Shown here: piece after piece, positions 20,969 through 29,841 of the stretch
Position numbering within the stretch: position 1 is the first letter of the stretch
Layout of the letters: every line of letters begins with the position of its first letter
Source: CAIMWS01 sp964409245
Lineage (GTDB): Bacteria > Verrucomicrobiota > Verrucomicrobiia > Limisphaerales > UBA1319
Reading direction: 5' to 3'
DNA length: 64,000 bases
Assembly: GCA_964409245.1 (NCBI GenBank)
Contig: CAYPCQ010000011.1
Span: 34,422-98,421 of the forward strand
Made by a program: the position numbers and the translations under genes
The notes under the pieces: generated by a model
Told to the model about the DNA's origin: nothing
Seen by the model: the letters and a program-made list of their open reading frames with translations, nothing else
Databases searched by the model: none

Positions 20969-22075
20969 TCACTGGCTTGGACGGACCTGGCCAATAACGC
21001 CCGCTATGGCGGCGGCCATTTTCTGGCGGAACCACGGAGAAGCGATCAGGCGCGCCTCTTCCGGGTTGGACAGATAACCGCCTTCAATCAGCACGGATGG
21101 CCTTTTTTGGCCCCGCAAAACACCCATGAACCGGGCCCGCCGGACACTCTGATCCGGGAATCCGGTGGCCTGCAGGAGGGCGCGGTGCAGGCGAGCTGCA
21201 TATTGCAGATTTTCATGGTCAAAGCCATTGTTTACGAAAACCTGGCGGCTGTCATCCGCAAAGTCACGCACCAGGCTGGAAGGCATCCCAGCGGGGGTAA
21301 GGCAGTAGGTTTCGAGGCCGCCAGGTTCGTGGTTGGGAAAACTGGAGTTGAAATGCAAACTGATGAATAGATCTGCCTGGACCGCATCGGCCAGGGCGAT
21401 CCGATCCGGAATGGGGACATCCACATCATTGGTGCGGGTCAAGACGGTCTGCCAACCGTTGGTTTTCAGCAGGTTCGCGATCCGCAAGGCCCAGTCCAGC
21501 GTGTATTCCTTCTCGTAACGTCCGGTGATGGTATTCTGGGTGCCCGGGCTCCGGCCGCCATGGCCGGGATCGATGACCACAATCCGCCGGGAGTGGCTGG
21601 CTGGCGCCAGGGGGGTCAGCAATGGCAGCAACGTTTTTTGCACATCCAAGGCATGGATATGCACCTGGCTGCCGATCAATGGCGGTGCATATCCCAGCCA
21701 GCAATTCACGCCATTCCAGCGGGCCAGCCGGTTGCACGCCGCCAGATCCAACCGTGCCTCGGCGGTCTGGAACTGGTAACCGTGAATGGTCTTGGGCAAC
21801 CTGGCTAACTGGGCCGCGATGCCGTTGGACGAAACCAAATCAACCAGCCGGACCCAGACCTTGGTGGGCGGCTGAACAAATACCGGTGCTTGGGCTGCCT
21901 CGGCTTCCCGTTTGGGCTCGGGGGCAGGGGAGCTGGGAGGGGTGCTGAGGCCCACCAGGGGAGTCACTTCGGGTGTTTGCTCGGGAACAGTTCGGCAGCC
22001 GGGCAGGATCAGCAATTCCAGCAGCGCAACCAAGATCAGATAAATCCAACGCACGGTGGTATTGTGGTTGGACAA
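20969..22075 (-). CDS. N-acetylmuramoyl-L-alanine amidase (Amidase_3), probable lipoprotein
   Basis: 368 residues. The N-terminus has a membrane helix ending LLILPGCRT, a lipobox-like site with Pro at -2, so it is probably lipid-anchored, though the lipobox is not ideal. A Pro-rich linker (about 30-70) and a small domain (about 70-160) precede the catalytic Amidase_3 domain (about 165-365). Zinc ligands are visible: His in VIDPGHGG, Glu in YEKEYTLD and His in ISLHFNSS; the catalytic Glu is in LIEGGYLSN. The family cleaves the bond between N-acetylmuramic acid and L-Ala in peptidoglycan, typically for cell separation or recycling. First gene of a two-gene unit with the 866-residue secreted protein. 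Confidence 0.9.
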   Translation of the reverse strand: MSNHNTTVRWIYLILVALLELLILPGCRTVPEQTPEVTPLVGLSTPPSSPAPEPKREAEAAQAPVFVQPPTKVWVRLVDLVSSNGIAAQLARLPKTIHGYQFQTAEARLDLAACNRLARWNGVNCWLGYAPPLIGSQVHIHALDVQKTLLPLLTPLAPASHSRRIVVIDPGHGGRSPGTQNTITGRYEKEYTLDWALRIANLLKTNGWQTVLTRTNDVDVPIPDRIALADAVQADLFISLHFNSSFPNHEPGGLETYCLTPAGMPSSLVRDFADDSRQVFVNNGFDHENLQYAARLHRALLQATGFPDQSVRRARFMGVLRGQKRPSVLIEGGYLSNPEEARLIASPWFRQKMAAAIAGVIGQVRPSQ

Positions 22076-22147
22076 GATGGCGGCTCAAGCTTGTTATTGA
22101 AATAAATACGGTTGCCAGGCCTGGCTGCGCGGGTGACTTTAAAGGAA

Positions 22148-22834
22148 ATGTGCGGTCGTTATACTCAGACACGGGGCACCCCCGAGGTGCGGCGGCATTT
22201 TGAGGCCACTTGCGCGGTGGAGGATTTCCCACCGAGGTATAATATCGCTCCGCAGCAAAACGCGCTGGTGGTGGTGAAAAATGGCCAGCGAATTCTCCAG
22301 CCCATGCGCTGGGGATTGGTGCCTTTTTGGGCCAAGGATGAGGTGATCGGAACTTCTTTGATTAATGCCCGCGCCGAGACACTGGCGGTGAAACCGGCCT
22401 TTCGAAACGCCTTGAAGAGCCAGCGCTGCCTGGTGCCCGCCGATGGTTTTTACGAATGGATCAAACAGGGTCGGACCCTCAAGCCGGTGCGTTTTGTCCT
22501 GAAATCCGGGGGCTTGTTTGCCTTCGCCGGGCTTTGGGATCGGTGGCAAGGTTTTGGAGGGATTCAATTGGAAACATTCACCATCCTCACTACTGAAGCC
22601 AATCCGCTGATCCGCAAAGTGCATGATCGAATGCCGGTGATTGTGCCACCCGATGAATATGAGTCCTGGCTGGCGGATTCTTTCCAATTAGTGGATTTGG
22701 ATCGTTTCCGGAGGCCTTGGCCAGCCGAAATGATGGACAGTTATCCGGTAAGCCCGGAAGTTAACCGGACGGGTCCAGACACGCCCGCATGCATCAAGCC
22801 TTATCAGGATAGTCAGCAAGAGCTGGCTTTCTAA
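22148..22834 (+). CDS. SOS response-associated peptidase / abasic-site crosslinker (YedK/HMCES)
   Basis: 228 residues from the ATG at 22148. The start is fixed by biology: the family needs Cys at position 2 after Met removal, and MCGRYTQ is exactly that; the open frame 12 codons upstream is ignored. Conserved residues are visible: Asn in LINARAET, Glu in ADGFYEWI and His in VHDRMPV. The protein forms a thiazolidine crosslink with abasic sites in single-stranded DNA, shielding them during replication. In many bacteria it is SOS-linked; I do not see a clear LexA box here. Divergent from the amidase gene, 72 bases apart. Confidence 0.93.
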   Translation: MCGRYTQTRGTPEVRRHFEATCAVEDFPPRYNIAPQQNALVVVKNGQRILQPMRWGLVPFWAKDEVIGTSLINARAETLAVKPAFRNALKSQRCLVPADGFYEWIKQGRTLKPVRFVLKSGGLFAFAGLWDRWQGFGGIQLETFTILTTEANPLIRKVHDRMPVIVPPDEYESWLADSFQLVDLDRFRRPWPAEMMDSYPVSPEVNRTGPDTPACIKPYQDSQQELAF

Positions 22835-23136
22835 AAACAACCAATCGCGGCTGCTTTAGCTGTGCCTGCCAAAAGCCGCTAAAGTAAATCGGCAAGTCGT
22901 CCGATAAAATAAGCATGAGTGCGCGGCTATTCAGGATCAACGTCAAGTTCATGGCTGAGCGGGATTCGGTTGAGGTGATTCCGATTTTCCCGAGCAAAGC
23001 CACCATTCGGACTGGCCTTCCGCGGTGTTGCCTTGCCAAGGCGGCGGCCAGGAAAGTGATGGCACCCAGCCCTCCTGCGTCTGCGTGCGACCGGATTCCA
23101 GCTAAATGCCTGTAATTTGCACGTTCCTTATCAGCC
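22835..23136. other. Intergenic region between yedK-like gene and rubrerythrin
   Basis: Convergent genes flank it. Weak inverted repeat CTTTAGC (22854-22860) / GCTAAAG (22878-22884) without a T-run could slow transcription after the plus-strand gene. Short frames on both strands (22915-23115 plus, 22794-23138 minus) have no family resemblance or ribosome site and are not called. Confidence 0.5.
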
Positions 23137-23180
23137 AAAACAAAAGGCCCTCCCCCTGGCTGGCCAGACTGGGAAGGGCC
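23137..23180 (-). terminator. Intrinsic terminator of the rubrerythrin gene
   Basis: Read on the minus strand, GGCCCTTCCC (23180-23171) pairs with GGGGAGGGCC (ending at 23146) over ten base pairs including one G-U, followed by TTTTGTTTT. It lies 28 bases after the rubrerythrin stop. Confidence 0.88.
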
Positions 23181-23207
23181 GCGAAGCTCGAAAACCGGTG
23201 AAGGCCG

Positions 23208-23807
23208 CTATTTGAAGGCGATGAAATTATTCGCCTTTTCACCACAGACCGGGCAGCTCCGGTTGGGCCTTTTTTCGGCCGTGAAACCGCAATCCGGGCA
23301 GACATAATACGATACTTCCTTGTTTTTGCCCAGGTTATCGATGGCATCCTGGTATAATTTGACATGCTCGGTTTCCGCCGCCAGCGCGAATTTCATGGTG
23401 CGCAAAGCTGCCGGGGCGGAATCGGCTGTGGCCTGCTTGATGAAATCCGGATACATGACATCGCGCTCGTAGGTTTCCCCCTTCAGAGCCGCCGCCAGGT
23501 TTTCCTTGGTGGAGCCAATTTTGACTTCGTCCAATTTGATCGTATCGGGTTTTCCCCCCATCTTGGTGATGGCAGCTTTGTGGGAATCGCGGTGAATCGC
23601 CTCGGCTTTGGAGGCGGCCAGGAACAGTTTGGCGGCTTGGGTGGCTCCCTCGTCCTTGGCTTTCTTGGCGAAGAGCCCATACTTATGGCTGGCGTTGGAT
23701 TCTCCGCGCAGCGCGGCATTTAAATTGTCGATGGTTTTATTGCTTGCAGCCTGAGCCACGCTCGCGACGGCAAGACCGGCAATTAGAGTAATCAAGAATG
23801 CTTTCAT
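23208..23807 (-). CDS. Rubrerythrin with N-terminal signal peptide
   Basis: 199 residues from the ATG at 23807; a longer frame upstream (38 extra codons, Arg-rich) is rejected because MKAFLITLIAGLAVASVAQA is a clean Sec signal peptide. The mature part has the four-helix diiron domain with ligand motifs LRGESNAS, AEAIHRDSH, KGETYERD and AAETEHVKLY, and a C-terminal rubredoxin-like domain with CPDCG and CPVCG. Rubrerythrins reduce hydrogen peroxide with electrons passed through the rubredoxin iron. Most are cytoplasmic, so an exported form is unusual: it would act in the periplasm and need an electron donor there. It has its own terminator downstream. Confidence 0.92.
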   Translation of the reverse strand: MKAFLITLIAGLAVASVAQAASNKTIDNLNAALRGESNASHKYGLFAKKAKDEGATQAAKLFLAASKAEAIHRDSHKAAITKMGGKPDTIKLDEVKIGSTKENLAAALKGETYERDVMYPDFIKQATADSAPAALRTMKFALAAETEHVKLYQDAIDNLGKNKEVSYYVCPDCGFTAEKRPNRSCPVCGEKANNFIAFK

Positions 23808-23994
23808 AGGACGGAATCTTCCCTTTTTACCTGAAAGAAAGCAAGGCAGAATGCGGCGGGTGGCGCGGCCTTTCCGGGCAACAGTTCCTTTTGGCGCATA
23901 GCGCCCTCTCCGCAAAGGCAAATTTGCCCATGGGTGCGGCTTTTGGCTTGCCTAACGCACGATAAATGCTATTCCACGGGGCGAATTGAATCGC

Positions 23995-24729
23995 ATGGAG
24001 CGGGATGCAATAGTCATAGTGCCCACTTATAACGAGCGGGAGAATCTCGAGCCACTGGTGAACCGCCTGTTGAGTTTGCCATTGGCCGTTGATCTGCTCG
24101 TGGTGGATGATAATTCCCCCGATGGAACCGGCCAGTTGGCGGATGCCCTCGCCGCAAAAAACGAGCAGGTGCAGGTGCTGCACCGGCCAGGGAAAGCTGG
24201 CTTGGGCCGGGCTTATTGCGCGGGTTTCCAGTGGGCTTTGGGGCGCCAATACGAGTATATTTTCGAGATGGATGGGGATTTTTCCCATAATCCATCCGAC
24301 ATTCCGGCCTTGCACCAAGGCGCCCAGCAGGGGGATCTGGCCTTGGGATCGCGTTATTGCAACGGCATTCGCGTCATCAACTGGCCGCTGAAACGGTTGA
24401 TGTTGAGCATGACCGCCGCCAAATACGTGCAAATCATCACTGGCATGCCTTTCTCCGATCCCACCGGGGGATTCAAATGCTTCCGCCGCCGCGCGCTGCA
24501 GAGCATCGATTTGCAGGCGGTGCGGGCCAATGGGTATAGCTTCCAAATCGAAATGACCCACAAGATTTGGCGGCAGGGGATGAAAATATTGGAGGTGCCC
24601 ATTATTTTCACTGATCGCTTCCAGGGATCGTCCAAAATGTCCGGCCATATCGTGTGGGAGGCCATCTGGGTCACTTGGCGTTTGCTGGCCCAAAATGGCT
24701 GGCGGCGATCGCCACGCTTGAAAAAGTAA
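23995..24729 (+). CDS. GT2 polyprenol-phosphate mannosyltransferase (DPM1-like)
   Basis: 244 residues from ATG 23995; a TTG lies three codons earlier. GT2 fold with VPTYNERENL, the UDP/GDP-sugar binding VVDDNSPDGTG, the DXD-like EMDGDFSHNP and acceptor segment SDPTGGFKCFRR. The spacing matches dolichol-phosphate mannose synthase type enzymes, which transfer mannose (or another hexose) from the nucleotide sugar to polyprenyl phosphate for glycan or lipoprotein glycosylation. There is no C-terminal membrane helix, so this is the soluble form. First gene of a four-gene unit with the CPBP protease, comF and accD genes (gaps of 10, -4 and 24 bases). Confidence 0.88.
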   Translation: MERDAIVIVPTYNERENLEPLVNRLLSLPLAVDLLVVDDNSPDGTGQLADALAAKNEQVQVLHRPGKAGLGRAYCAGFQWALGRQYEYIFEMDGDFSHNPSDIPALHQGAQQGDLALGSRYCNGIRVINWPLKRLMLSMTAAKYVQIITGMPFSDPTGGFKCFRRRALQSIDLQAVRANGYSFQIEMTHKIWRQGMKILEVPIIFTDRFQGSSKMSGHIVWEAIWVTWRLLAQNGWRRSPRLKK

Positions 24730-24739
24730 AGGTGCCACC

Positions 24740-25648
24740 GTGCGCCCGTTTTGGATTTGGATGCTATACCTGGCCGTGGTTTTCCTCGGCGGCGCCTTGC
24801 TGGCGCCCTGGCTTTATTGGCTAACCCAGTGGGGTTCCGCCCACTGGGATTTTCTTAAACCATTGGCTGATAATCCGTTCCATCGTTTTGTAAGCAGATC
24901 CTTTTTGTTCATGGCTTTGGCCGGTTTGTGGCCTTTGGCCGGCGTTTTGAAAATGGGAAAGCCAGGCCGATGGGGGTGGCAGAAGGCCGCTGATAAATGG
25001 TCAGGATTGGCATTCGGTTTTTGTTTGGGGCTAGGCTCCATGGCGGTGCTGGTGGGACTGGCTTTGATGATGGGAGCCAGAGAACTGGGGGCAGCCCATT
25101 CCGTGATGCAACTGCTGGTCCATTTTCTAAAAACGGTCGGAACTGCCATCATCGTGGCAGTGATTGAGGAAACGGTTTTCCGAGGCATGGTTCTGGGGTC
25201 TTTTCGGCAGGGCATGGGGATCATGCCTGCGCTGATGGCCAGCAGCGCGATTTACTCATTGGTCCACTTTTTTCAACGGCTGCAGACACCCGCAAGCTTG
25301 GATTGGACCTCCGGTTTGGCCATGCTTCCAGGCATGCTGAGCGGGTTCGTGGATTGGCAAATGCTGTTGCCGGGATTCATCAACTTGTTCCTGGTGGGGC
25401 TGATATTGGGCTGGGCTTTTATCAAAACCGGCAATCTTTACCTATCGGCCGGCCTGCACGCCGGTTGGATTTTTTGGCTGAAGTATTATGGATATCTGAC
25501 CCTGGCGAACAGCTCCGCCAATCCTTGGATATGGGGCACTAACAAGTTAGTGGATGGCTGGGTGGCCATGCCCATCCTGGCGGCAGCGGGGGTGGTTTTG
25601 GTGGTCCGGTTGAATCGGCGTGGGCGGAAAGAGGAGGGTCCGGATTGA
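24740..25648 (+). CDS. CPBP family intramembrane metalloprotease
   Basis: 302 residues starting at a GTG ten bases after the mannosyltransferase stop. About eight hydrophobic helices. The CPBP (Rce1/ABI) hallmarks are present: motif 1 IEETVFRG (Glu-Glu and Arg), motif 2 with His in SLVHFFQ, and a further His in AGLHAGW. These proteins include prenyl-CAAX type proteases and, in bacteria, maturation or immunity factors; the substrate here is unknown. The stop overlaps the TTG start of the next gene. Confidence 0.85.
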   Translation: MRPFWIWMLYLAVVFLGGALLAPWLYWLTQWGSAHWDFLKPLADNPFHRFVSRSFLFMALAGLWPLAGVLKMGKPGRWGWQKAADKWSGLAFGFCLGLGSMAVLVGLALMMGARELGAAHSVMQLLVHFLKTVGTAIIVAVIEETVFRGMVLGSFRQGMGIMPALMASSAIYSLVHFFQRLQTPASLDWTSGLAMLPGMLSGFVDWQMLLPGFINLFLVGLILGWAFIKTGNLYLSAGLHAGWIFWLKYYGYLTLANSSANPWIWGTNKLVDGWVAMPILAAAGVVLVVRLNRRGRKEEGPD

Positions 25649-26379
25649 GCGCTTGGCAGCTGCTGAAAAGTTGGCTTGATGCAGGCCTCGCTTTTTTTTA
25701 CCCTGAAGTCTGCCAAATATGCGAATCAGAGCGGGCGGGGCCAGCGCAGGGTTATTTGGGCGCCAAATGCCGGGAGCAGATTGTTTGGATTCAGCCGCCG
25801 TTTTGCGAGCTTTGCGGCCGGCCTTTTGAAGGCAACCTAACGCAGGCTTTTGAGTGCGCCGAATGCCGGGAAAACAAACGGTATTTTGTCTCGGCGCGTT
25901 CAGCGGTGGCCGCCAGCGGGGTGGTGCTGGAGGTGATTCACCGTTATAAATACCAGCGTGCGCTTTGGTTTGAACCTTTTTTGGCGGAATTGATGATTCA
26001 ACAAGCCGAACCCGTTCTAAGAAGCGGTTCCTGGGATGCTATTGTGCCAGTGCCATTGCATCCTTTGAAGGAACGCGAACGGGAATTCAACCAGGCCGAG
26101 CGGTTGGCCGCTCACTTGGGAAAAAGGCTGGGAATCCCCATTCAGAAACACCTCATGCAGAGGATCAAACCAACGCCCACCCAAACCTTTCTTAATAAGG
26201 CCGCCCGCCAGGCTAATATGAAGGGCGCATTTCGAATGAATTCCCCGCTGAACTGTCAAAGCGTTATCCTGATCGATGATGTTTTCACCACCGGAGCTAC
26301 CACCAACGCTTGCGCCAGGGTGCTGGCCGAAGCCGGTGCCGGGCCGATCTGCGTCTGGACGGTGGCGCGTGGCATTTGA
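25645..26379 (+). CDS. ComF family phosphoribosyltransferase-like protein
   Basis: 244 residues from a TTG at 25645 overlapping the previous stop as TTGA, preceded by GAGGAGGG (25631-25638) at good spacing. The N-terminus has a zinc-ribbon like Cys set (CQICES, CELCGRPF, CAECREN), the C-terminus a type I PRTase with the PRPP loop VILIDDVFTTGATT. ComF proteins are needed for DNA uptake in naturally competent bacteria, where they are thought to act with the ComFA helicase; many non-competent species keep the gene with unknown role. No other competence gene is in view. Confidence 0.88.
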   Translation: MSAWQLLKSWLDAGLAFFYPEVCQICESERAGPAQGYLGAKCREQIVWIQPPFCELCGRPFEGNLTQAFECAECRENKRYFVSARSAVAASGVVLEVIHRYKYQRALWFEPFLAELMIQQAEPVLRSGSWDAIVPVPLHPLKEREREFNQAERLAAHLGKRLGIPIQKHLMQRIKPTPTQTFLNKAARQANMKGAFRMNSPLNCQSVILIDDVFTTGATTNACARVLAEAGAGPICVWTVARGI

Positions 26380-26403
26380 TCGGATCTGAAGAATCGAATT
26401 TTT

Positions 26404-27360
26404 ATGGCAACTCGCACTTCAACCTTTAGTAAAAAAAGTCTTACCCAGGAGACCTCGGATACGCCGCCTCCAATCAACGTGGTAAAATCGGAAACGACTT
26501 TTGTCAAAAAGCCAAAGATCGGCAGCAATCCCGGCCGGAAGCGTGAGATCCCGGAAGGCGTGTGGACGAAGTGCGAAAAGTGTTCCAACATGCTTTATGA
26601 CAAGGAGTTGGATGAGAATTGGAAAGTCTGCCGCCATTGTGGTCATCATTTTCAAATCTCCGCCCGGGAGCGTATTCACTCCATGGTGGATACCTGCTCC
26701 TTTGAGGAGATGGATGCTCATATGATGAGCGTGGATGTGCTTCAGTTCAAGGGGGTTGCCGCCTACAGCAAGAAGCTGGAATCCTACCAGAACTCCACCG
26801 GGCTAAAGGATGCGGTGATCACTGGGGTGGGGAAAATCGGCGCTTTCAGAGTGGCTTTGGGCGTCATGGATTTTTCGTTTTTAGGAGGTTCCATGGGGGC
26901 CGTGGTTGGGGAAAAGCTGACGCGTTTGATCGAAGCCGCCACGGATAAAAGCCTGCCGTTGATCATTATTTCCACCAGCGGAGGAGCGCGAATGTATGAA
27001 GGCATGTTCAGCCTCATGCAAATGGCCAAAACCAGCGGAGCACTCGCTTACCATGCCCGAAAGAAATTGCCCTACATCAGCGTGTTGACGCACCCTACCA
27101 CCGCCGGGGTGATGGCTAGTTTTGCCAGTTTGGGCGATCTGATACTGGCTGAACCTGGCGCGATGATCGGTTTCGCCGGACCCCGCGTGATTAAAGATAC
27201 CACTCAGGCGGAATTGCCGCCTGGGTTCCAAACGGCGGAATTTCTTATGGACCATGGATTGATCGACGCCATCATCCATCGCCGGGATATGAAAGACCGG
27301 TTGATCAATTATCTCGATTTTCTCATGGAGGGACAAAGGCAGGTGATCGCCTTGGGATAA
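26404..27360 (+). CDS. accD: Acetyl-CoA carboxylase carboxyltransferase subunit beta
   Basis: 318 residues. AccD pairs with AccA to move the carboxyl group from biotin to acetyl-CoA, making malonyl-CoA for fatty acid synthesis. After a variable 50-residue N-terminal extension rich in Lys/Thr/Pro, the zinc ribbon is seen (CEKCSNML ... CRHCGHHF), followed by the crotonase-like domain with STSGGARMYEG and HPTTAGVMASFAS. Usual length is about 285-305, so the N-terminal tail is slightly long. Last gene of the operon starting at 23995; folC, a frequent neighbour elsewhere, is not present. Confidence 0.95.
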   Translation: MATRTSTFSKKSLTQETSDTPPPINVVKSETTFVKKPKIGSNPGRKREIPEGVWTKCEKCSNMLYDKELDENWKVCRHCGHHFQISARERIHSMVDTCSFEEMDAHMMSVDVLQFKGVAAYSKKLESYQNSTGLKDAVITGVGKIGAFRVALGVMDFSFLGGSMGAVVGEKLTRLIEAATDKSLPLIIISTSGGARMYEGMFSLMQMAKTSGALAYHARKKLPYISVLTHPTTAGVMASFASLGDLILAEPGAMIGFAGPRVIKDTTQAELPPGFQTAEFLMDHGLIDAIIHRRDMKDRLINYLDFLMEGQRQVIALG

Positions 27361-27469
27361 AACACCGCGTTTATTCAGTATGGCATTGCTGGTGTTGAGC
27401 GAACCAGCCACTGGCGAGGGATTGCGCCGCCCCAGTTGAGTTTTCTCGATTAATGCCGATGTTATTAGT

Positions 27470-27922
27470 ATGAAGACAATCCAATCATGGAGATGGGGGT
27501 TGTTAATGGTGGCGCTGTTGGCGGGATGTTCCTCCGGCCCCCCTAAATATGAGGCTGTTGCCAAAATCGCCTTTTATAATACCTCCGTGGATCTCAAGTT
27601 TGAAGCTGGATTTGTGCGGGCGGAGCGTTTTCTGGTGGAGGTGTTCAGCACTCTCAACGTGGCGGAAATGCGTGTTTTGGGTGGTCTGAATGAGGAAGCG
27701 TTGACCGACAAAGTAAAAAACCAGATCCTGCGCCATCTGATTACCGAAACTTCAGCGGCGGTGGTGGAAAGCAAAAAGCAGGTGGAAATACGGTTTTTAC
27801 ATAGGGATCCCGATTTTGCGGCGCAAATCGCCAATAAAATAGCCAGCGTTTACCTCAGTGTAAAAGAAAACCAGGCTTATCTGGCGGAACGGGCAACCGC
27901 CCCGGAAACCCCAGTGAAATAG
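27470..27922 (+). CDS. Small lipoprotein with a Wzz-like segment
   Basis: 150 residues. Signal peptide with a good lipobox LLAGC (Cys20), so the mature protein is lipid-anchored. The mature part is alpha/beta and contains RDPDFAAQIANKIASVYL, which resembles the periplasmic segment of polysaccharide chain-length regulators (Wzz/CapA), but the two membrane helices of that family are absent. No polysaccharide genes are near. I treat it as an uncharacterised lipoprotein; the Wzz likeness is a pattern impression. Confidence 0.7.
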   Translation: MKTIQSWRWGLLMVALLAGCSSGPPKYEAVAKIAFYNTSVDLKFEAGFVRAERFLVEVFSTLNVAEMRVLGGLNEEALTDKVKNQILRHLITETSAAVVESKKQVEIRFLHRDPDFAAQIANKIASVYLSVKENQAYLAERATAPETPVK

Positions 27923-27969
27923 TTGGCCCCGGCCTTCCTTCGCGGAGTATGGCTTGGGAATAATTCCCG

Positions 27970-29841
27970 CTATTTCAGCATCTCCGCCAGGTTGTAATGG
28001 GTGTAGCGCGTGTGGCTGGCGACATTCCTGGAATCCGCATTGGCCACCCAGAAATCCAAGGTGTCGGGAGCGAAAAGCACGGAATGGATGTTGGACGTCA
28101 TGCAGACCGGGCGGGTCATCAAATCGCGAGCGCCCTGAGCATCCAGTTTCCCATGTTGGGCTTTGACCCGGGCCGCCAAGGTTTCATAACGATCACCGGC
28201 GGACAGTAAGACGGCGTCTTTGATGGCATGCCGCAGCCTGGGATGAGTTTGCCCCGGCCAAATGACTTCAAAAGTGGTTGAGGTGGCGGCAATGCCGGCC
28301 GCTTTCCTGGTTTTGGCGTCGGATACCACGTAGTAATATTCGCACGTGCGCTGGCTTTTGCGCATGATCTCCAGAGCTTCATCCAAGGTGGAGGATTGTT
28401 CCATGACTTCCCTCATCAGTTGTGCCATCGGTTTGCCATCCCAATTGCCTTCGCCGCGCCCGCCCATTTCGCCAATGGCAACTTGTTTGGCGTTCATGGC
28501 GGTGACGGAACCCACAAACCCCGCGTAGCTGATATTCACCCAGGCGTTGCCTTGGTCGGGTTGGAAAACCATCACCACCGCGTTTTGTTCCAATCCAAGA
28601 CCCCTCAAGTAATCCAAAATCCGACCGTGATAAAGGTGGCCGTCCTGGGTGGCTTCGCCAAAAACGGCAAAGCCGCTGCAGTGGAAAAGCTCGGGGAAGA
28701 AGTTTGCCAGCCGGATTTCCTCTTTTTCCAGGCCGCAAGCCAGCGCCAGGGAATCCATTTCACGCAGGTATCGCTCGTTCATAAAAGGCAGCAGGCGTTT
28801 CTGAGCGGATTCTATTTCACCGAAAAACCACCGGCCTTTGGCAAAGGAGCTGCCCACACCCACGCCATACAGTATCTGGTCCACCAAGTCCCGGATTTGC
28901 TTTTTCAGCAGCTTGCCATGCTGATAACCCATTTCTTCGGGCGAACCTTTAACAAACAGGACTTTGGTGCCGTCAACCAATTCCAGTCGGCCGGGGCCTT
29001 CGGTGGCCAATACTTTGCGGTTCCCGGTGGCGGGCCCCAAGGACGGGATTTGCCGGTCCAAAGTGTTGGCCAGCACTTTGAGAAAGCGGGTGAGGTGGGA
29101 GACGGCCACGGTTTCCACATGATCATCCGCTTGGCTGGGAATAGCCCAGCGTTCATCAGGCCAAGGCTCAGCCAATTGGAGGTCGCGCAAGTCTAATTGA
29201 ATGCGGGTTTTATGGCCTTCCCGGTATTCGATGCGGCCGGGCAGAAAATCTTTCTGGCGAATCCAAAGGCGGAATTCCCCGCCTGGCAATTTCAGCAATT
29301 GCACGGCTTGGGGCAGGGGAGTGGCTTTCACCACATAGCACAGCACTTGGTCCAAGTTCTCTGGCGGATCGGCTTCCAATTTCAAAAGCAGTGGCAGAAT
29401 CGCCAACTGTTCCTTGGGGACCGGCAATTTGAACGGCGGCAATGGATTGGAATCAACTTTTTCCGGCGCGGTTAGGAAACGGGGCACATTGGTGCACCCC
29501 ACCACTCCAAACTGCTTGGAGGCCGAATGAATCCAAACCTGCTGGCGATTGCGGCCAGCCTGGTAGGTGGCATTGTCAATCGTGGCGGCCAACCGCAAGC
29601 GGTCCGGTGCCTGATAGGCGAGCGTGGCGCTGCGCCCGGCTAAAGCTTTAGGCACGCCTTCGCCTTGGGCCATCTCCAAACGGGCGGAGAAAGTTTTTCG
29701 TGGCGCACCGGGCCCCGGTTCGACCAGCGCGATTATTCTGGCCAGCGAATTGCTGAGCACATCCGATGGTGTCAGGTCTTCAGCTTTGGCTGGTCCGGCC
29801 AGAACCAGGGCCAGGCATAAGGCGGTGAAGTGCTGTTTCAT
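27970..29841 (-). CDS. Secreted LolA-like + C45 autoproteolytic hydrolase fusion
   Basis: 623 residues with signal peptide (about 1-20, ending AKAE). Residues about 25-265 are beta-rich with LolA/LppX-like features (FSARLEM, YQAPDRLRL, VWIHSASKQF, FRLWIRQKDFLPGRIEY), the fold that carries lipid or lipoprotein. Residues about 285-623 are an Ntn-hydrolase of the C45 / acyl-CoA:6-APA acyltransferase-like kind: GSPEEMGYQHGKLLK, then candidate nucleophile Cys388 in FHCSGFAVFG, HGRILDY, and IGEMGGRGEG. Such enzymes cleave amide bonds, often of acylated substrates. A lipid-binding front and amidase back suggest processing of a lipidated or acylated molecule in the periplasm; this is inference. Convergent with the lipoprotein gene 47 bases away. 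Confidence 0.75.
   Translation of the reverse strand: MKQHFTALCLALVLAGPAKAEDLTPSDVLSNSLARIIALVEPGPGAPRKTFSARLEMAQGEGVPKALAGRSATLAYQAPDRLRLAATIDNATYQAGRNRQQVWIHSASKQFGVVGCTNVPRFLTAPEKVDSNPLPPFKLPVPKEQLAILPLLLKLEADPPENLDQVLCYVVKATPLPQAVQLLKLPGGEFRLWIRQKDFLPGRIEYREGHKTRIQLDLRDLQLAEPWPDERWAIPSQADDHVETVAVSHLTRFLKVLANTLDRQIPSLGPATGNRKVLATEGPGRLELVDGTKVLFVKGSPEEMGYQHGKLLKKQIRDLVDQILYGVGVGSSFAKGRWFFGEIESAQKRLLPFMNERYLREMDSLALACGLEKEEIRLANFFPELFHCSGFAVFGEATQDGHLYHGRILDYLRGLGLEQNAVVMVFQPDQGNAWVNISYAGFVGSVTAMNAKQVAIGEMGGRGEGNWDGKPMAQLMREVMEQSSTLDEALEIMRKSQRTCEYYYVVSDAKTRKAAGIAATSTTFEVIWPGQTHPRLRHAIKDAVLLSAGDRYETLAARVKAQHGKLDAQGARDLMTRPVCMTSNIHSVLFAPDTLDFWVANADSRNVASHTRYTHYNLAEMLK

Noticed and set aside
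18880..20997. 705-codon plus-strand frame opposite the secreted glycosidase-like gene
   Set aside because: Long antisense frames are frequent opposite GC-rich genes. The minus frame has a signal peptide, a domain pattern and operon spacing; the plus frame has none.
22915..23115. 66-codon plus frame between the yedK-like gene and rubrerythrin
   Set aside because: No ribosome site or recognisable motif; it lies between convergent genes and is probably chance.
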